DNA of 64,000 nt from Auriscalpium vulgare (lineage: Eukaryota; Basidiomycota; Agaricomycetes; Russulales; Auriscalpiaceae), in NCBI GenBank assembly GCA_019915015.1, contig JAHBBC010000017.1, positions 992,001 through 1,056,000 on the forward strand, given 5' to 3'. Shown in pieces: positions 19,862-31,765 of the stretch. The position numbers and the translations under genes were made by a program. Position 1 is the first letter of the stretch; every line of letters starts with the position of its first letter. The notes below the pieces were generated by a model, which made no database searches, was not told the DNA's origin, and was given only the letters and a program-made list of their open reading frames with translations.

Positions 19862-20196
19862 CTGTCGTGCTGACGTGCCATGAGACATCGACAACATGTA
19901 TCTCAGCTTCTACTGCACCTGTGGAGGTGGTTCTGGGCTCAATCGAGATAGTGATGTATACTATCATGACTGATTCACATATACATGCAATTCTATGGTG
20001 CTACTGTGGATAGAAATTACATACATGTGAAAATGAAATACAACTCTTTTGCCGTGAAATACAGCATCAGATAAACTCTTGGGCATCTTAGGAATACATG
20101 ACATCCAAGCCCTTGATTGAGCCTGGAACTAGGCGTAGTGGAAGCCAAGATACACATTGTCGATGTCGTGTGGCACGTCAGCACAACGGTGACGGC
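19862..20196. repeat. Large inverted repeat, arms of about 85 bp
   Basis: The arm near 19862-19945 read in reverse (TCGATTGAGCCCAGAAC ... ACATGTTGTCGATGTC ... GGCACGTCAGCAC) matches 20113-20196 with scattered differences. The roughly 170-bp centre is AT-rich. It could be a fold-back MITE inside the nested insertion. Confidence 0.65.
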
Positions 20197-20982
20197 ACTG
20201 ATACACATCGCTCCATGCTGCGAGGCGATCATTACAGAATTTTCGCACTTTCATCAAGTCGACAGACACACAATTCTGAAGATCGCAGCATCGCACAGCA
20301 GTGCTCCGACCACCTGATTAGTTCTTCCAACCGCTCGCAAGATTGGAGTCTTGCAGAGCAGTCACGCAATTGGAATCATACCTTGAACACCACACTCGCG
20401 CCAGCGACGCTGTCGCACGCAGCACACACAGTCATCCGACCACTTGCTCGTTGTTCCAACTGCCACCACGTGACCTCGAGCACAGCACCTCCCACAGCTG
20501 TCACAATGCGTCGGAATTCCATCAGACATGTTTACTGTTGAGATTGGCATCAGAATGTATGCACGATGCCACTCCAGTCACTGTGACATCTGTATTCCTC
20601 TGCAGTCGCACTATTGTCCTCTGACCATTGTTCACCTCAGTTCTTGTACTCACACTGCATCGTTCTGATCCCGATTGTTTTGTATTTTTATCAGCGTCCC
20701 GATTATTGCCTCAGGATTCTGACCACCATTCCGGAGCATTCTTACCGAAAGAATGATCACAACGTCACAACATTGCAACACTCACCTCCGACCACCTAGT
20801 GCATCGGAGCATGCAGGATGTTGAGCTACCACCCAGTGATAGAGACAATCCCCAAGCCTAGACTGTCAGCAATTTTGCTTGGGTATATTTAATGGCCAAG
20901 CCCCTCTCCCCCCTGCCCCCTAAATGATTAAGAGTAATTGTACTGCCATGCTTGCACTGGCCATTTCCCACCAAGTCCAGAC

Positions 20983-21917
20983 ATGTTGTGTGTCTCAATA
21001 AGTACCAACTGCATTGTGTTGGTGAGCTTCATGTCTACTAGATCCAGGGTTCAGTTGTTGACGCACCTCATGATTGACAGTCATGAGCGACGTGACCACC
21101 GGCGTCTTCGCAACATTCTTCCACCCATCGCACTGCCCTGTCGCCATTTCCCCTCCCAACCGGGCCTTCGTCTTCACCTCCACCAACTTCACCTGCTCGG
21201 CCTGATACCACGCGCCGGTCCGGCATCAAGGCACCGTCATCCGCGTACGCGTTGAGGAAGCGCTGCCACTCGGGATTGCTGGCCGAGTTCCAAGCATAAC
21301 CACACGACACAAAGAGGCGACAGAGCGCGACGTTCAGCCCCTCCTGATCCGCTGGCACCCAAGACGTCAAATTCGGCATTGACAAGCTTGCTCCGAGTCG
21401 AAGCCTCTTTAACGGCTGCAGACTGTCTGCTCCGAGCGGAGAAGTCACAGAAGACGATGCTGGAGCGTTGGAATGGGTATGGGAGGGCGAGCCTGAGATG
21501 CTGGAAGCCTGAGGTGGACGGGACCTGATTGGTATGTTCTCTTTCCAATAATCATGTTCCCTCAACGCGCGTTCGCGCACCTCCGGTGCAATGAGCTCGC
21601 AGTGCTTGACATGTGATCGCATTACGTCGAGCTTGCCCACGATTGGCGGCACCTCAGTCAAGGCTACATACACAGCAGGTGAGCAAGGGCTAGTAATACA
21701 TGTACTACTACTGACCTTGGCCAAATAGCTCTTCGGGTGCTCGAGGAGGCGCCGCTGACGGCGTACCGTCCGCAAGCGCAATCGTCTCGGCTTCACGAAG
21801 CCTGAATTGGACATTCTCGAGGCACGCGGTGCAGCGCGCGTTGAGATGATACTGGTCCATCTTGTATTTGACTTTGTCGGAGTGAAATAGCTTCCATAGT
21901 GGTGCTTTCGGCGGCAT
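20983..21917 (-). pseudogene. hAT transposase, N-terminal third with BED-type finger
   Basis: Exon 1 (21716-21917) starts MPPKAPLWKLFHSDK and has CTAC, the first half of a BED-like zinc finger. Exon 2 starts at 21663 and supplies the HVKHC half, followed by WVPADQEGLNVALCRLF. A frameshift near 21190 moves the frame to VEVKTKARLGGEMATGQCDG, the conserved hAT ATGQCDGWKN block. After a small intron it reaches LIETHNMSG, where the inserted element begins. So at least two frameshifts and one insertion disable this gene. Confidence 0.85.
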
Positions 21918-22207
21918 GTTTGCTGGGAGAGCGAGAGTTGAGCGCGTGTCCGTGCAAGTTTGTTGATTGTCTCAGGACACCGGGCAAGACGTCATGAACA
22001 CTGGAGTACACTACTGTAGACGATCTGCAATCACAATCTTATTTTACGATGCCGCAGCGGTGTGGCATTTGCCACGGCGGCATCTCCCGAGGTAGCACAC
22101 CTGACTGTGACGGGTGTTGACCTTGTTGACCCACGTTTGACTGACCCGTCAGACCCATCTGACTGCTTGACGTTTGACGCGGGGTCAAAAGGGTCAAGAC
22201 AACACTC

Positions 22208-22215
22208 CCTCCAGC
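22208..22215. repeat. hAT target-site duplication CCTCCAGC, right
   Basis: It is an exact match to 16531-16538, directly after the right inverted end. It lies 167 bp downstream of the stop of the NLR gene, so the hAT inserted in that gene's 3' flank. Confidence 0.93.
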
Positions 22216-22381
22216 AACTGTTATCTCATCAACGTTGCAAGTAAATCATTTATTTATAAAGTACACTTTGAGCCTATTTGGAGAATACATTGCTACTTCT
22301 TAATACAAACAAGCACCTGAATAGAGTTTAAGTTGAGGTTAGCTTGTGAATCAATTAGCACACACTGTAATGCCTGAGCAA

Positions 22382-25300
22382 CTAAGGCTCAGATTGTGGT
22401 GGTTGTTCAGTTATAGCATTTGTTGCCTCTGCTAAAGCATTGCGAAGATATTCAGTGGCTTTGATATTGCAGATTTTCTTTTGAACTCCCAAAGCCTTTT
22501 TGTACCACCCTATAGCTATTTCCAACTCTTTGTCATCTCTGTACATATCTCCAAGAGATCTTAGAACTCTTGCATGCGTATTTGGAAAGCTGTATTCTTC
22601 ACAGATTGATAGTGCCTGCAAGAAATACCCTCTTGCTACGTCTGTATTCCATTGATCTGAGTAGGTCCATCCTATATACATCAGAGTACATGCAAGTGAT
22701 TCCTTTTTATTGGCCTTGGTATGCATAACTATTGCCTTTGCACAAAAATCTCTTGCCAAATCTGGTTTGTCATCGTCATAGTATACTTTTCCCAGGACCA
22801 TAAAGTCATGTCCTAGATGCCCAGCTGCATCATCACAGGTCTCATGAAGTGCTATAGCCTGATTCAGATACTTAATAGCCTCTGATCTCTTTCCCATATC
22901 CAGATATACATTAGCAATGTTACAAAGAGCTTCACCCTCTTTGATCGTGTGATAACTTGCTCGATGAATATCTACAGCCTGATGAAAATAGTCTAATGCA
23001 GTTTCATATTCTTGTAAGCATACATGCAGTTCCCCTAAGACAGACAAGACAGAAGAGTAAGAAGCCACATTATTGATTTGTTTTCTAAGCAGCAGAGACT
23101 TATTGAGATAGTCCTTTGCCATGGCATAATTATTTTCTGACATGTATGAGTGCCCCAAGGACTCATATGCCGAGCTTTGCCCACCTCTACTATTTGCCTT
23201 CATAAAAACATCAAGAGATTTTAAAAAATAGACTCGGGCTTCATCCATGTTACTCTCCTTTCGAAGAGCCTCCCCTAAATAAAGCAGAGCATTTCCAATG
23301 CCAAAATCACTCCTGATACTTTCATATAGTTCAATAGATTTCTTTGCATATTCTTTTGCTTGGTGATATGAACTTCGCTTGCATGATACATTGCTCAAGC
23401 TAGATAGAATATAAGCCTGTCCTTCAATACAATGGACTTTCTCATACAACAGATATGCTTTTTCCCAAAAGGTGCAAGCTGTGTCAATTTCATTACGGAG
23501 ACTGTGTATAACACCTATGTGCCTCAATATGTTTGCTTCATGTTCTTCATCCCGATGTATTTGGACTTGGGCATATTCAAGGGTTGCTAGAAATTTAGCA
23601 TATGCTTCATCATGTTTTCCACAGCGTCTGAGACAGAGACCCCATTGTATCTGGTATTTAACAACTAACTGAGATGAGAGAGACTGCCCTGACTGTTCTA
23701 ATGCCTCAAACAACTCTGCATTAAATGAGCCTGTTTCCTGTGCTAACAGCCAGGAGTGTGATATAACAGCATTCACCATGGATTTAGTAGGGGCATCAGT
23801 CTTCAAAGATTGTAGCAATATATGACCTGTATTTTTATATTCCATAAGTTGTTTGGTTGATATGTGACTTTGGCTGTGACCGTTGGTATTTCTTAGACTG
23901 AGCTCAATGTAATACTGCTGTAGCAGCTTGGCATACTGTTGGGACAGTGGAAGATGATTTTGACAGTAATGTTGAATAAGGGGGTGCACATGTAGTGTAT
24001 CAAACAAAATATATGCTAAACTGCTCTCTAACAAAGGCTTAATACCCTCTTTTATATTTTGAGAGTTAGGAAACAGTGACTGAATATCATCAATATTTTG
24101 GACAGATAAACCACCCGGAAGAACCCCTAGCAAGCATAGAAGTAATATTGCAGTAGAGTGTTTCAACTGTGAGATAGACAGCTGAATTGAAGTCTCAAGA
24201 CTAGTAAGACGATGACCTTTTCCTCGATCAATCAGTTTAATATCCAGCTCCTGCCATTGTTCCCACAGTATTTTGCAGTGATATGATTGCGCAAGGTGAC
24301 CAATTATTGTGATTGCTAGAGGAAGACCCTCAACAGCCTGAACCAGTCTTTCTGCCCACTCATTCCATTGATTTGATATCTGATGAAATATTTGTTGAGC
24401 AGTCTGGAAGCTTAGTGGTTCTAAGGGTCTTAATAAAGGCTTGGACCAAGCAATATCCCCTGGATATTCTGAACCTCTCATTGTTACTAGTAAACTCACA
24501 GATGATAGAGTTGTTATTTTCTGTAGGAAAACTTCCACGTGCATCCTGATGTCACTGTTCCACAATGTCTCCAAATTGTCAACACATAGCAAGCTTGAAG
24601 ATGACTCTAGACTCAAAAGTATGCTTATTTCAAGTGAGGCACTATCAGAGTCATTTGTGATACCCAAAGCTTTTGCCATCTCATTCAACAGCATAGCCAT
24701 AGAAAGACATCCTTCACATGACACAAAATATATCCTTTCATCAAAGGTATGCACCACTAGAGGGTTGTGTAGGACAGCCAAAGCCAAAGTAGTCTTTCCA
24801 ATTCCACCTGGGCCAAGAAGTGCAGCTCGAGCAGGTAGTTTAACTTTGTTTCCAAATAATTCTGTTAGAATCATCATATGATCATCACGCCCCTGAAAGA
24901 TTGAAGGGTAAGATGGTATGTCGATGTTTAACCTGTCAAAACATCTCCAGTATAAACTTAGCAAGTTAGAAAGACACACACACCTTTGGGCCGGTAAAGG
25001 GGTCTAGGTAAAAAGTCACTATTGTGTATTAAGACCAGAAAGCACAACAAATCCAAGGCCCACCTCCAAAATATGATCTGCATTTGCCTTGATAGTGATT
25101 ACCAGACTTGACTGGAGAATAATTCAGCAATCTTGTGCATCACTCATTCTGGCTAACTATACCTGATAGGCTTCTCTGAGCTTCTTGAAATTTTCATTGC
25201 AATATTTGATTCTGGCCATTGCCCCTCTGTCAGTTATGATATGACATATTCTTCTCCATATTGATTTCTTTTTATGTGTGTATTGATTAAGAACCCTTTC

Positions 25301-25921
25301 AATATTCCTGAGCTCTCTATACCAGAGGAAGGTTAGTAGAAAATACTGTATTGGGTGGAGGAAGGATGTGATATGACTGACTCAAAGAGCAAGAAAATGA
25401 GAACAGAAAATTGATAGTGAACTTACTGTAGCCATAGTTCCAACACAGGCTGCAAATCTGGAGGAATTATCCAAGCATGGCTTTGAGCATATGATGAGGC
25501 CCCAGCAAGTAGTGATGCAAATTGCACAACATTGCTATTGACCTCATCCAATTCACCCTCATATATGCTCATGGTCTGTGGTTCAGCCAGCACGAGTCAG
25601 TTTGACCTGGACAAAGACAAAGAATACAACTCAGGGCTGACACACATCGGTGATCATAATGATCCTCGATAACACTCCAGCGGCTCCCTTGATGTAAGGT
25701 ACTTGAGTGCTGACTTCACTGATTTCTCGCAGCAGTGCCAGCAAAGTTGTCAGGGTGGCCTCGGATAGCGGGTTTTTCATTGTCGACTCGCGATCTGTGT
25801 GCATCACTCAGTGTGCTGCAAAGGTCGTGTTCACAAACAAGTACGACTTACTTTCAACGAGGGCAACTTTGCGCTGCTTCACTCGAGACATGAGTGGCTT
25901 GACGAACTTGTACATCTGCAT
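22382..25921 (-). CDS. NLR-like STAND NTPase: N-terminal helical domain, NB-ARC, TPR repeats
   Basis: Exons that phase together: 25852-25921 (MQMYKFVKPLMSRVK), 25646-25794, 25427-25575, 25163-25316; a possible 25064-25111 (SSLVITIKANADHILE); and a long 3' exon from about 24932 to 22382. The N-terminus is all-helical (VPYIKGAAGVLSRIIMI, FKKLREAYQ) and resembles the four-helix MLKL/HeLo-like domains at the front of many fungal NLRs; that is inference from pattern. The NTPase has a P-loop (GPGGIGKTTLALAVLHN, near 24790-24820), a Walker B-like SSLLCVDNLETLW, TMRGSEYPG and GLPLAITIIGHLAQ. The C-terminal half holds about ten TPRs with alternating A, G, Y and L residues. Predicted role: intracellular recognition and regulated cell death in self/non-self or defence. 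The junction into the last exon is one phase off in my model, so a missed microexon or a lesion there is possible. The gene is visibly more AT-rich than its flanks. Confidence 0.82.
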
Positions 25922-28833
25922 CTTCACGGAGACCTGTTGTAGTTGCTGTCGAAGGGGCAATGGAGAAAGCCACGATGTGCTATCAGTAATCCATCGCGGC
26001 GATGCGCCACCGCCACCCGCTCAACAAATGCGTGGTGGTGAAGTAATCCTGCTCCACCAATGCCACAGCTGCGTCTGCATTTCTTATCATTTCGTCGAAA
26101 CACCTGGCCGAAAACCCAACACCCGGCCAAACAAGTCTTCCCATGCAAGACGCTGAACGCGCGAGCACTGTCGACGCGCTAAAAGCCTGCCACTGCTGGC
26201 AGACGGTGACAACCGACCTCTGCATCAACGCATCCGTACCGAAACAGGACCGCGCTCTCCAACCGTACGCATTATCCCGACGCGAGTCGCCGCTCAAGCG
26301 CTCACCCCCAATACCCACCCGCCGACATCCGTCTCAACGCCGCAGCCATACTGTGCATCTCTCCCCCCCGGCCAGCGCTCAGTGGCCTCGCCCATCTTAG
26401 CTACAAATCCGTCCTGTCCCAGGGTCAGGGTGGTACCACGGCAGTACCACAATCAACTTTCCTCACGCCCCGTCGTCCGCGCATGCGCACGCGCTCAAAC
26501 TGCACCTCGCTGAAGCACATGCTCATGCGCACACACCGACGACTTCCTGGACACAAGAGACGAGTGTAGTGAGCGCTGAGGTGTAGGTATGCCGCAGCCT
26601 GCACCCTCTGCTGCCCTAGTTGACGAATCTTGGCATGCAAGTCAGAGAACTTGCGGTGTCAGGTTGGGTGTGGTCTCATTTCCGAAGACTCGATCACATG
26701 TCTACGATTGCATCGCTTTGCTTCCCTCTCTCCCGTCGCCATTCTGCACCGCATTCAGTGGGTCCTTGAACCCGGAGACCGTCAAAGCAATGGAGCGCGC
26801 CCGATGGTCCAATTGGAGCTTATCCCGCGAGCCGGTTCGTCTTACTCGACCGGAGTACATCGCTGCGTACCCACATTGCGCTCGGCCAATGGCTCGTATG
26901 CGCAGCACCTCTGGTACGTCTATATTTTGACATCCCACGAGATCTGTCCACTTGACCATTATCTGCAGATGCCGCTCTACGAGTCGCTCATTGACCTGAG
27001 GCGCATACATACCCGGTCAGAGTTCGCAACAGTTACTCCATCGGAGGCGACCAGCAGCCCCGGGCCCCGCAAGTCCAGTCGGATCTCGCCGGCGCATGCA
27101 CGGCCGAACGTTCTCTTTGTCCTTGCCCAGGTGGCGTGTCTCCCAACAACACGAGGTCTTTGTTTATTGGCCTGCATGTTTCAGTCTCACGAAACTGTCT
27201 TTGTGCGCGAGGAGGTAGGATCCGATGGACTACGCCTGCTGAGCGGCTTCATCTGAAGGCATCTCCTTCACCGCGTCGTCGTCGTCCTCAATCCATGCCT
27301 GCCACGCGTGTACCCCGCGCGCTTCGCGCCCTGCGTCGTGTTCTGGCCGAGCCACTCAGTCGTCAGCTACCCCGTATGTCCTCTCCTGTTGCCGTTCACG
27401 CGCAGAGGGAGATGCTGATGCGTCCTGCAGTACCTGTCCATCCTCAATACGTGTAACTGCAGGCCGATAGAGCGCCACCTTGCACATACTCTGCCGCTCG
27501 CTGACTCTCTGCAGACACAGAGGGCGGGCAACGGCGATTCGATCTCGACCATGTGCAGGCCTGCACAACGTTCCTCGGACGTTTTCGGCGCGGCTGATAC
27601 TCGCCACTCATTTAATCCAACCTAGCCGTCGATTGTACGAGTTCCTTGCCATTCTGTTATTGCTCAGCTGACCGCTTTTATGAACTCGACGCAGGTTAGC
27701 CTTGCTCATGTGGGTGATTATCGCAACAGTGACAGGCTGTGCGCCACGCCTTCAATACGGGACGCGACGGCGCCTGCAGCTTCCCCGTGGACACCGCCCC
27801 GACTCTCCAGCGCTTCACCTGCCAGTCAGCTGAACATATATGCGCGCCGCCCGACCTCTCGTCTCCCAGCTCCGGCTGCACCGTCCGAGGATAACGCCCT
27901 ATGCCAAGCTCGCCGTGCACGCGCCGAGGCGTTGGACGTTGGATGGATTTCGATGGCGCGCAGCAGGGTGTGCTATCAACGTGCCTCGCCGGAGGCCGTG
28001 CCGCCACCCGACAGGTGAAGCCGAGCTTTGTCGCAGCGGAACCGAGTCTGCAAACGCCACGCACATCGACACTGAATAACCTGTTGCGTTGCTGTGCGTC
28101 CACCTGCATCTCCATGCGCATACACCTGCCTCAACCTGCGCCACGTCGAGGCGCACGTCTCTCGACTTGGGCGAGGCTGCGACTGCCGGCGTGCGGCACG
28201 TTCGCGCTCAATATGCCACGGTTAGATGAGATCGCGGCGTATGGGAGGATGTAGGCGCGGGGGCTGCACTGCGCCATAGTTTGGAGCGCTCGGGATTTGT
28301 TGGTCGTGATTTTTCAGGTACAGCTTGGCACAGATACTTTTCAATAAACCAGGGCAATACATTGTTTCTCTGCGCAGATAGTGGACGGCATGAGGTAGAC
28401 TACGGTACACAGAGATCTGAAGGGGTCGTACGACCGCGCGATCATACTCCCATTTCTTCGGCTCAGTCTTGGTCGCAAAGCGGGTCGGACTCGTTTCCTG
28501 GGAAGCAATCGTCCGTGCTCACGCAGTACTGAAGGCGGCGGCGTCAGAAAGGGCCCGCATGATATCACAGCCACTCACTGGGCTCCCCACTACGAGGTTG
28601 TCACATGCACTGTCGACGTTATCGTTGAGCTCTTAGAATTCCGCGATGGTGATGTTTGAGGCCGCGACGATTGGCACGCAAGACGTCCCAGTCGCGGTGA
28701 CGTCGACCGTGCAAACTGGAGTAAACACTTTGAATCTTGTGAGCACAACATGCCCGCCTTCCGTGCCTATACCACTTACACGCTATGCAAATGGATTGTC
28801 CGGGAGTAAGAGAGTTGCCTAGAGAGCCAAAGA
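25922..28833. other. GC-rich stretch without a supported gene
   Basis: Many ORFs of 60-210 codons overlap on both strands, as expected in GC-rich DNA, but none shows a family motif, a consistent exon chain or a repeat with coding bias. The first few hundred bases presumably include the NLR promoter. Part of 28080-28260 is a diverged direct copy of 29780-29950. Confidence 0.45.
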
Positions 28834-29950
28834 TCAGTCCTCGTCGTGCATGTGCATAGCGTCAAATATCTCACATTGAATGCCCGGGTTGAGCGACTGA
28901 AGCTTCGAAGGGGTGACCCCTGACCATGAGTAGATGTGCTGCACGTGTCGCCTGTCCTGCACAGAGGAAAAGCTGTCAACCACGACCCATCCAGAACCCT
29001 TCCACCACGCAAACATACGATATTCTGTACAATTCTGGGAGACAGTGAGTCAGTGTGCAGCCCAGGGAAGTGTGCCAGTGCTGCGTCGTAGCACTCACCA
29101 TCGCGCGTCGACCGGGGTCCGGCAGCCTCCACGCTGGTGAGTGACATCGCACAGAGGAAGACGGATAGCAAGACGGCAGGAGCAGGAGTGAACATGATGA
29201 AAACGAGATGCGAAAGTGGGTCGGTGAGCTCTACAGAGAGTGACGAGGGTATCAATACCGAGTCACATTGAGCATGCTTCAAACGAAAGCCGGACACCGC
29301 GTGAGGAGGACTCCGAATCCTCCGAAGGTTATGGCGAAGGATGCACGCATGGTCGAAGAGACAAGGCAGTAACCCGCATGACAATAGGCTTCTGCGCGTC
29401 ACGATTGCGAAGACGCGATCCATGTAGACCCATCTTGCGGGGATGATTAATCCAATTATATTTGTGCTGACGCCAGATCGCCGTCATTCACGTCGGAAAA
29501 TCACCACTGATGGAGTGTATGGTCGTGGCCGTCATGCGCTCGCGGACTCGGGGGAAGGGGTGCTCACACGAGTTCTGATGCGTCCGAGAGTATGGCAAGC
29601 CATGTGGTGGCCACATATATGCATGGGGAAGCTGGTCGGGTCTGTACGAAGCGAGAGCTACATGATGTGGGCGAAGTTGAAAAGCTAAAGCCGCGACTCA
29701 GAGGCCGCGAGCTGTCCGCCACCGCGTCGGCACAGGCCCACGCCGGCCCCACGCACAGCGGCTCATCGCCGACACTGAACACCTTTTCGCATCTCTTGCG
29801 TCCGACGGATCTTCATGCGCACACGCTTGCCTCAAATCTCCAGCTGCGCCACGTCGAAGCGCACGACAAACGCACGGCCTGTGCGGCATGTGTCCCTCGA
29901 CTTGGCTGCGACTGCCGGCGTGCGATCGCGGCGTACGGGAGGGTGCGGGG
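28080..29950 (+). repeat. Diverged direct repeat pair (28080-28260 and 29780-29950)
   Basis: Both blocks carry, in the same order and orientation, TGCGTCC, CATGCGCA, CACGCTTGCCTC or its variant, TGCGCCACGTCGA, GCGCACG, TCTCGACTTGG or CCTCGACTTGG, GCTGCGACTGCCGGCGTGCG and GATCGCGGCGTA. Small indels separate them. The secreted-protein gene lies between. The function of the repeat is unknown. Confidence 0.6.
28834..29195 (-). CDS. Small secreted protein (about 95 aa)
   Basis: Two exons, 29099-29195 and 28834-29024, join in phase (GTGAGT donor, TACAG acceptor). The start ATG is at 29195-29193. The first 24 residues (MFTPAPAVLLSVFLCAMSLTS, then VEA) form a clear signal peptide with an AxA-like cleavage site. 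The mature part of about 70 residues is Trp/Ser-rich (MFAWWKGSGWVVVDSFSSV, HIYSWSGVTPSKLQ) with one Cys (GIQCEIFDAMH) and a His/Asp tail. No family is recognised. Fungi secrete many proteins of this size; an effector or surface role is only a guess. Confidence 0.6.
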
Positions 29951-31765
29951 GCAATCCTTAGCGGTGGAACGACTGTCTTCTGCGCAAGGTCGGCAACGGA
30001 GACTAGGGGCAATCGAGGTGGTGACGATGGGCATGTGCGTTGGCTATCTCCACCCCTTCGACGACGCCGCTGACCTCTCTCTCAAACAGGTCGTGCTCGA
30101 ACGATACCACGTCTTCCTTCTTGCCTTCCCGTTCAATCACCACTGATTTACTCTCTCGACTCGCGTATGACACCTTAATCCGTTCATACGGCGCGTCCAC
30201 ATTGGTGCTTCGTGGTCCTCTCGCGTCTCAGTTTGGCAGCCAAGTGCTAGTACTTCAACCCCGGGTTGCTACTCTCACCGCCGGCGGATCACGCAAAATC
30301 AACCACGGTCATCGCATGGCGAGAGGCGGGCTGTCGAGGCTTCAGACAAGCAGAACTCGCGGTTCTTCTTGTCGCGGCGTCAGCACCTGATGGGCACCCA
30401 CCGGATTTTATGGCGGACTGCATGAGTCAAACGTGTATGATCAGCGTGCGGGCTGCTGAAAACGAAGGTGCGTACAGTTGCTATGCTACTTCATCCTAGT
30501 CTTCGTGCTCATAAAGCGCGTGCAGCGTGGCAAGCACTCGACGGTTCACTGTGGACGCGTTGATTGCATACAAGCCTTCCTTTCGCTTCGGCAATCGAGT
30601 TCTTCAGGATCACAACAGCGAAGGGCCCCGGAAGACCGTCGACACTGCTCACTGCTATCCCAGCAAACTTTCGCAGTCACCTTTGTCAGCACTTAACGCC
30701 TCTTTGAAGCCGTTTTCCTGCTTCCGTCATCCCCCCGTCCATTTTGCAGGGCCATGCAAAAGGTTGCAGTTTTCCGGGAGGAGCGCGCAGACACGATGAC
30801 GCCGTTCACGAGAAGACCCACGGGGTGCCGGTCCCAGTGCTCGCCGGGCGGTGTGGACGCGGGCGGGACCACCGCTGTATTGGTTCCTGCTCCGTCGGTC
30901 ATCGAGGCGATTCGAACGCAAGGCAAACCAGAAGTCTTGTTTCAGCGCGGAGCCGCACCACTCTTTGGAAGCTACCCTCGCAATACCCCGCATACGCAGC
31001 TCTACCCTACCTTGATGCTGCCCTACATTGCCCCACTTTTCGCTCTGGACTTTGGATCTCTCGCAGTCACCTTGCTCGCCCAGGTCTCTCCTGGTCTCAC
31101 AGTCATATCATGTCAATGTTGTCGCACGCCCCTGGAAGCGTGTTTCGAGCTTTGGCGCCCCCGAGTGCAATTTGCCCGTCATGTCGCACGTATAGTGCGA
31201 CTCCTAGTATCTGTGCTTTCGGTAATTATCTCTCTATTTTCATCATGCATCCAATGCAGCTCACATCTGTCGTCTCGACAGTATCATAATACGGGTACGG
31301 AGCTCACAGCGGGGAAACAGCGGAAGAGCTCTCGGCATCTCGGTATCGGCACCACCGCCCGACCGGCCCGCAAGTTGACGGCCGGGATTACCCTCATCCT
31401 GCGTCAACGACTGGCTCGCCTGTCGCGCTCGGCACAGGCGGGAGGAAGATGTAACAACTCATACACAGCCCTACCGGGCATACCCTGGTCTCTTGAGCAT
31501 GAGGCATCAGGCTTCGTCGATATCAGTGCCTCGGTAATTAGGACGGAAACTCGCAGGCCAGAAGTGCGCGTAGCGGACTCCTTTCACACCATGAATTTCT
31601 CCACTGACGGGCACGAACGTTGCCAAAGTCATAGTGGATGGGTTTATTCAATTATCAATTGCAGACTAATAGGTACGGGCGACGACGACACTTGATGCAG
31701 CGATACAAGGACAATGCGGGACACAGTATGAACTAAGGTGATGGGAACGGAGGGATATGCAGAGC
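29196..31765. other. Gene-poor stretch
   Basis: Only overlapping ORFs without recognisable motifs are present. The longest, 30754-31695 on the plus strand (313 codons), contains one hydrophobic stretch (VRLLVSVLSVIISLFSS) but has unusual composition and no splice or domain support, so I do not call it a gene. Confidence 0.4.

Larger units (their letters stand above)
18414..20980. mobile_element. Insertion inside the hAT transposase: inverted-end repeat element
   Basis: The left side starts AGTTACGATTACTCTTAATC and the right side carries GATTAAGAGTAATTGTACT at about 20924-20942, giving imperfect inverted ends. The right break point is uncertain by about 40 bp. No ORF is convincing. The interior holds at least two to three diverged copies of one unit (18414-18610, 18611-18960, 19185-19370) sharing AATTCTTAGCTAAG, AGCTCCTGCC and, in the last two, AAAGACACTC and GTTCCCACGGG. 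It also has a tRNA-like piece and a large inverted repeat. It splits the transposase between THNMSG and KTGDQLF, so it is younger than the hAT copy. Confidence 0.7.
16539..22207 (-). mobile_element. hAT-superfamily DNA transposon, broken, with a nested insertion
   Basis: The 5,669-bp element is bounded by 8-bp duplications and short imperfect inverted ends (CAGTGTTGGCTTTGACCC on the left, GAGTGTTGTCTTGACCC inverted on the right). Both subterminal regions are rich in TTGAC/GTCAA motifs, typical of transposase-binding regions. It carries one minus-strand transposase gene, inactivated by frameshifts and by an insertion of about 2.6 kb (18414-20980). Confidence 0.93.

Noticed and set aside
26589..27256. 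ORFs of 113 and 208 codons around 26.6-27.3 kb
   Set aside because: They are open in several frames on both strands, with no start context, intron or family signature.
30754..31695. 313-codon plus-strand ORF
   Set aside because: It has no domain, splice structure or conserved pattern; the hydrophobic stretch is isolated and the region is full of chance ORFs.
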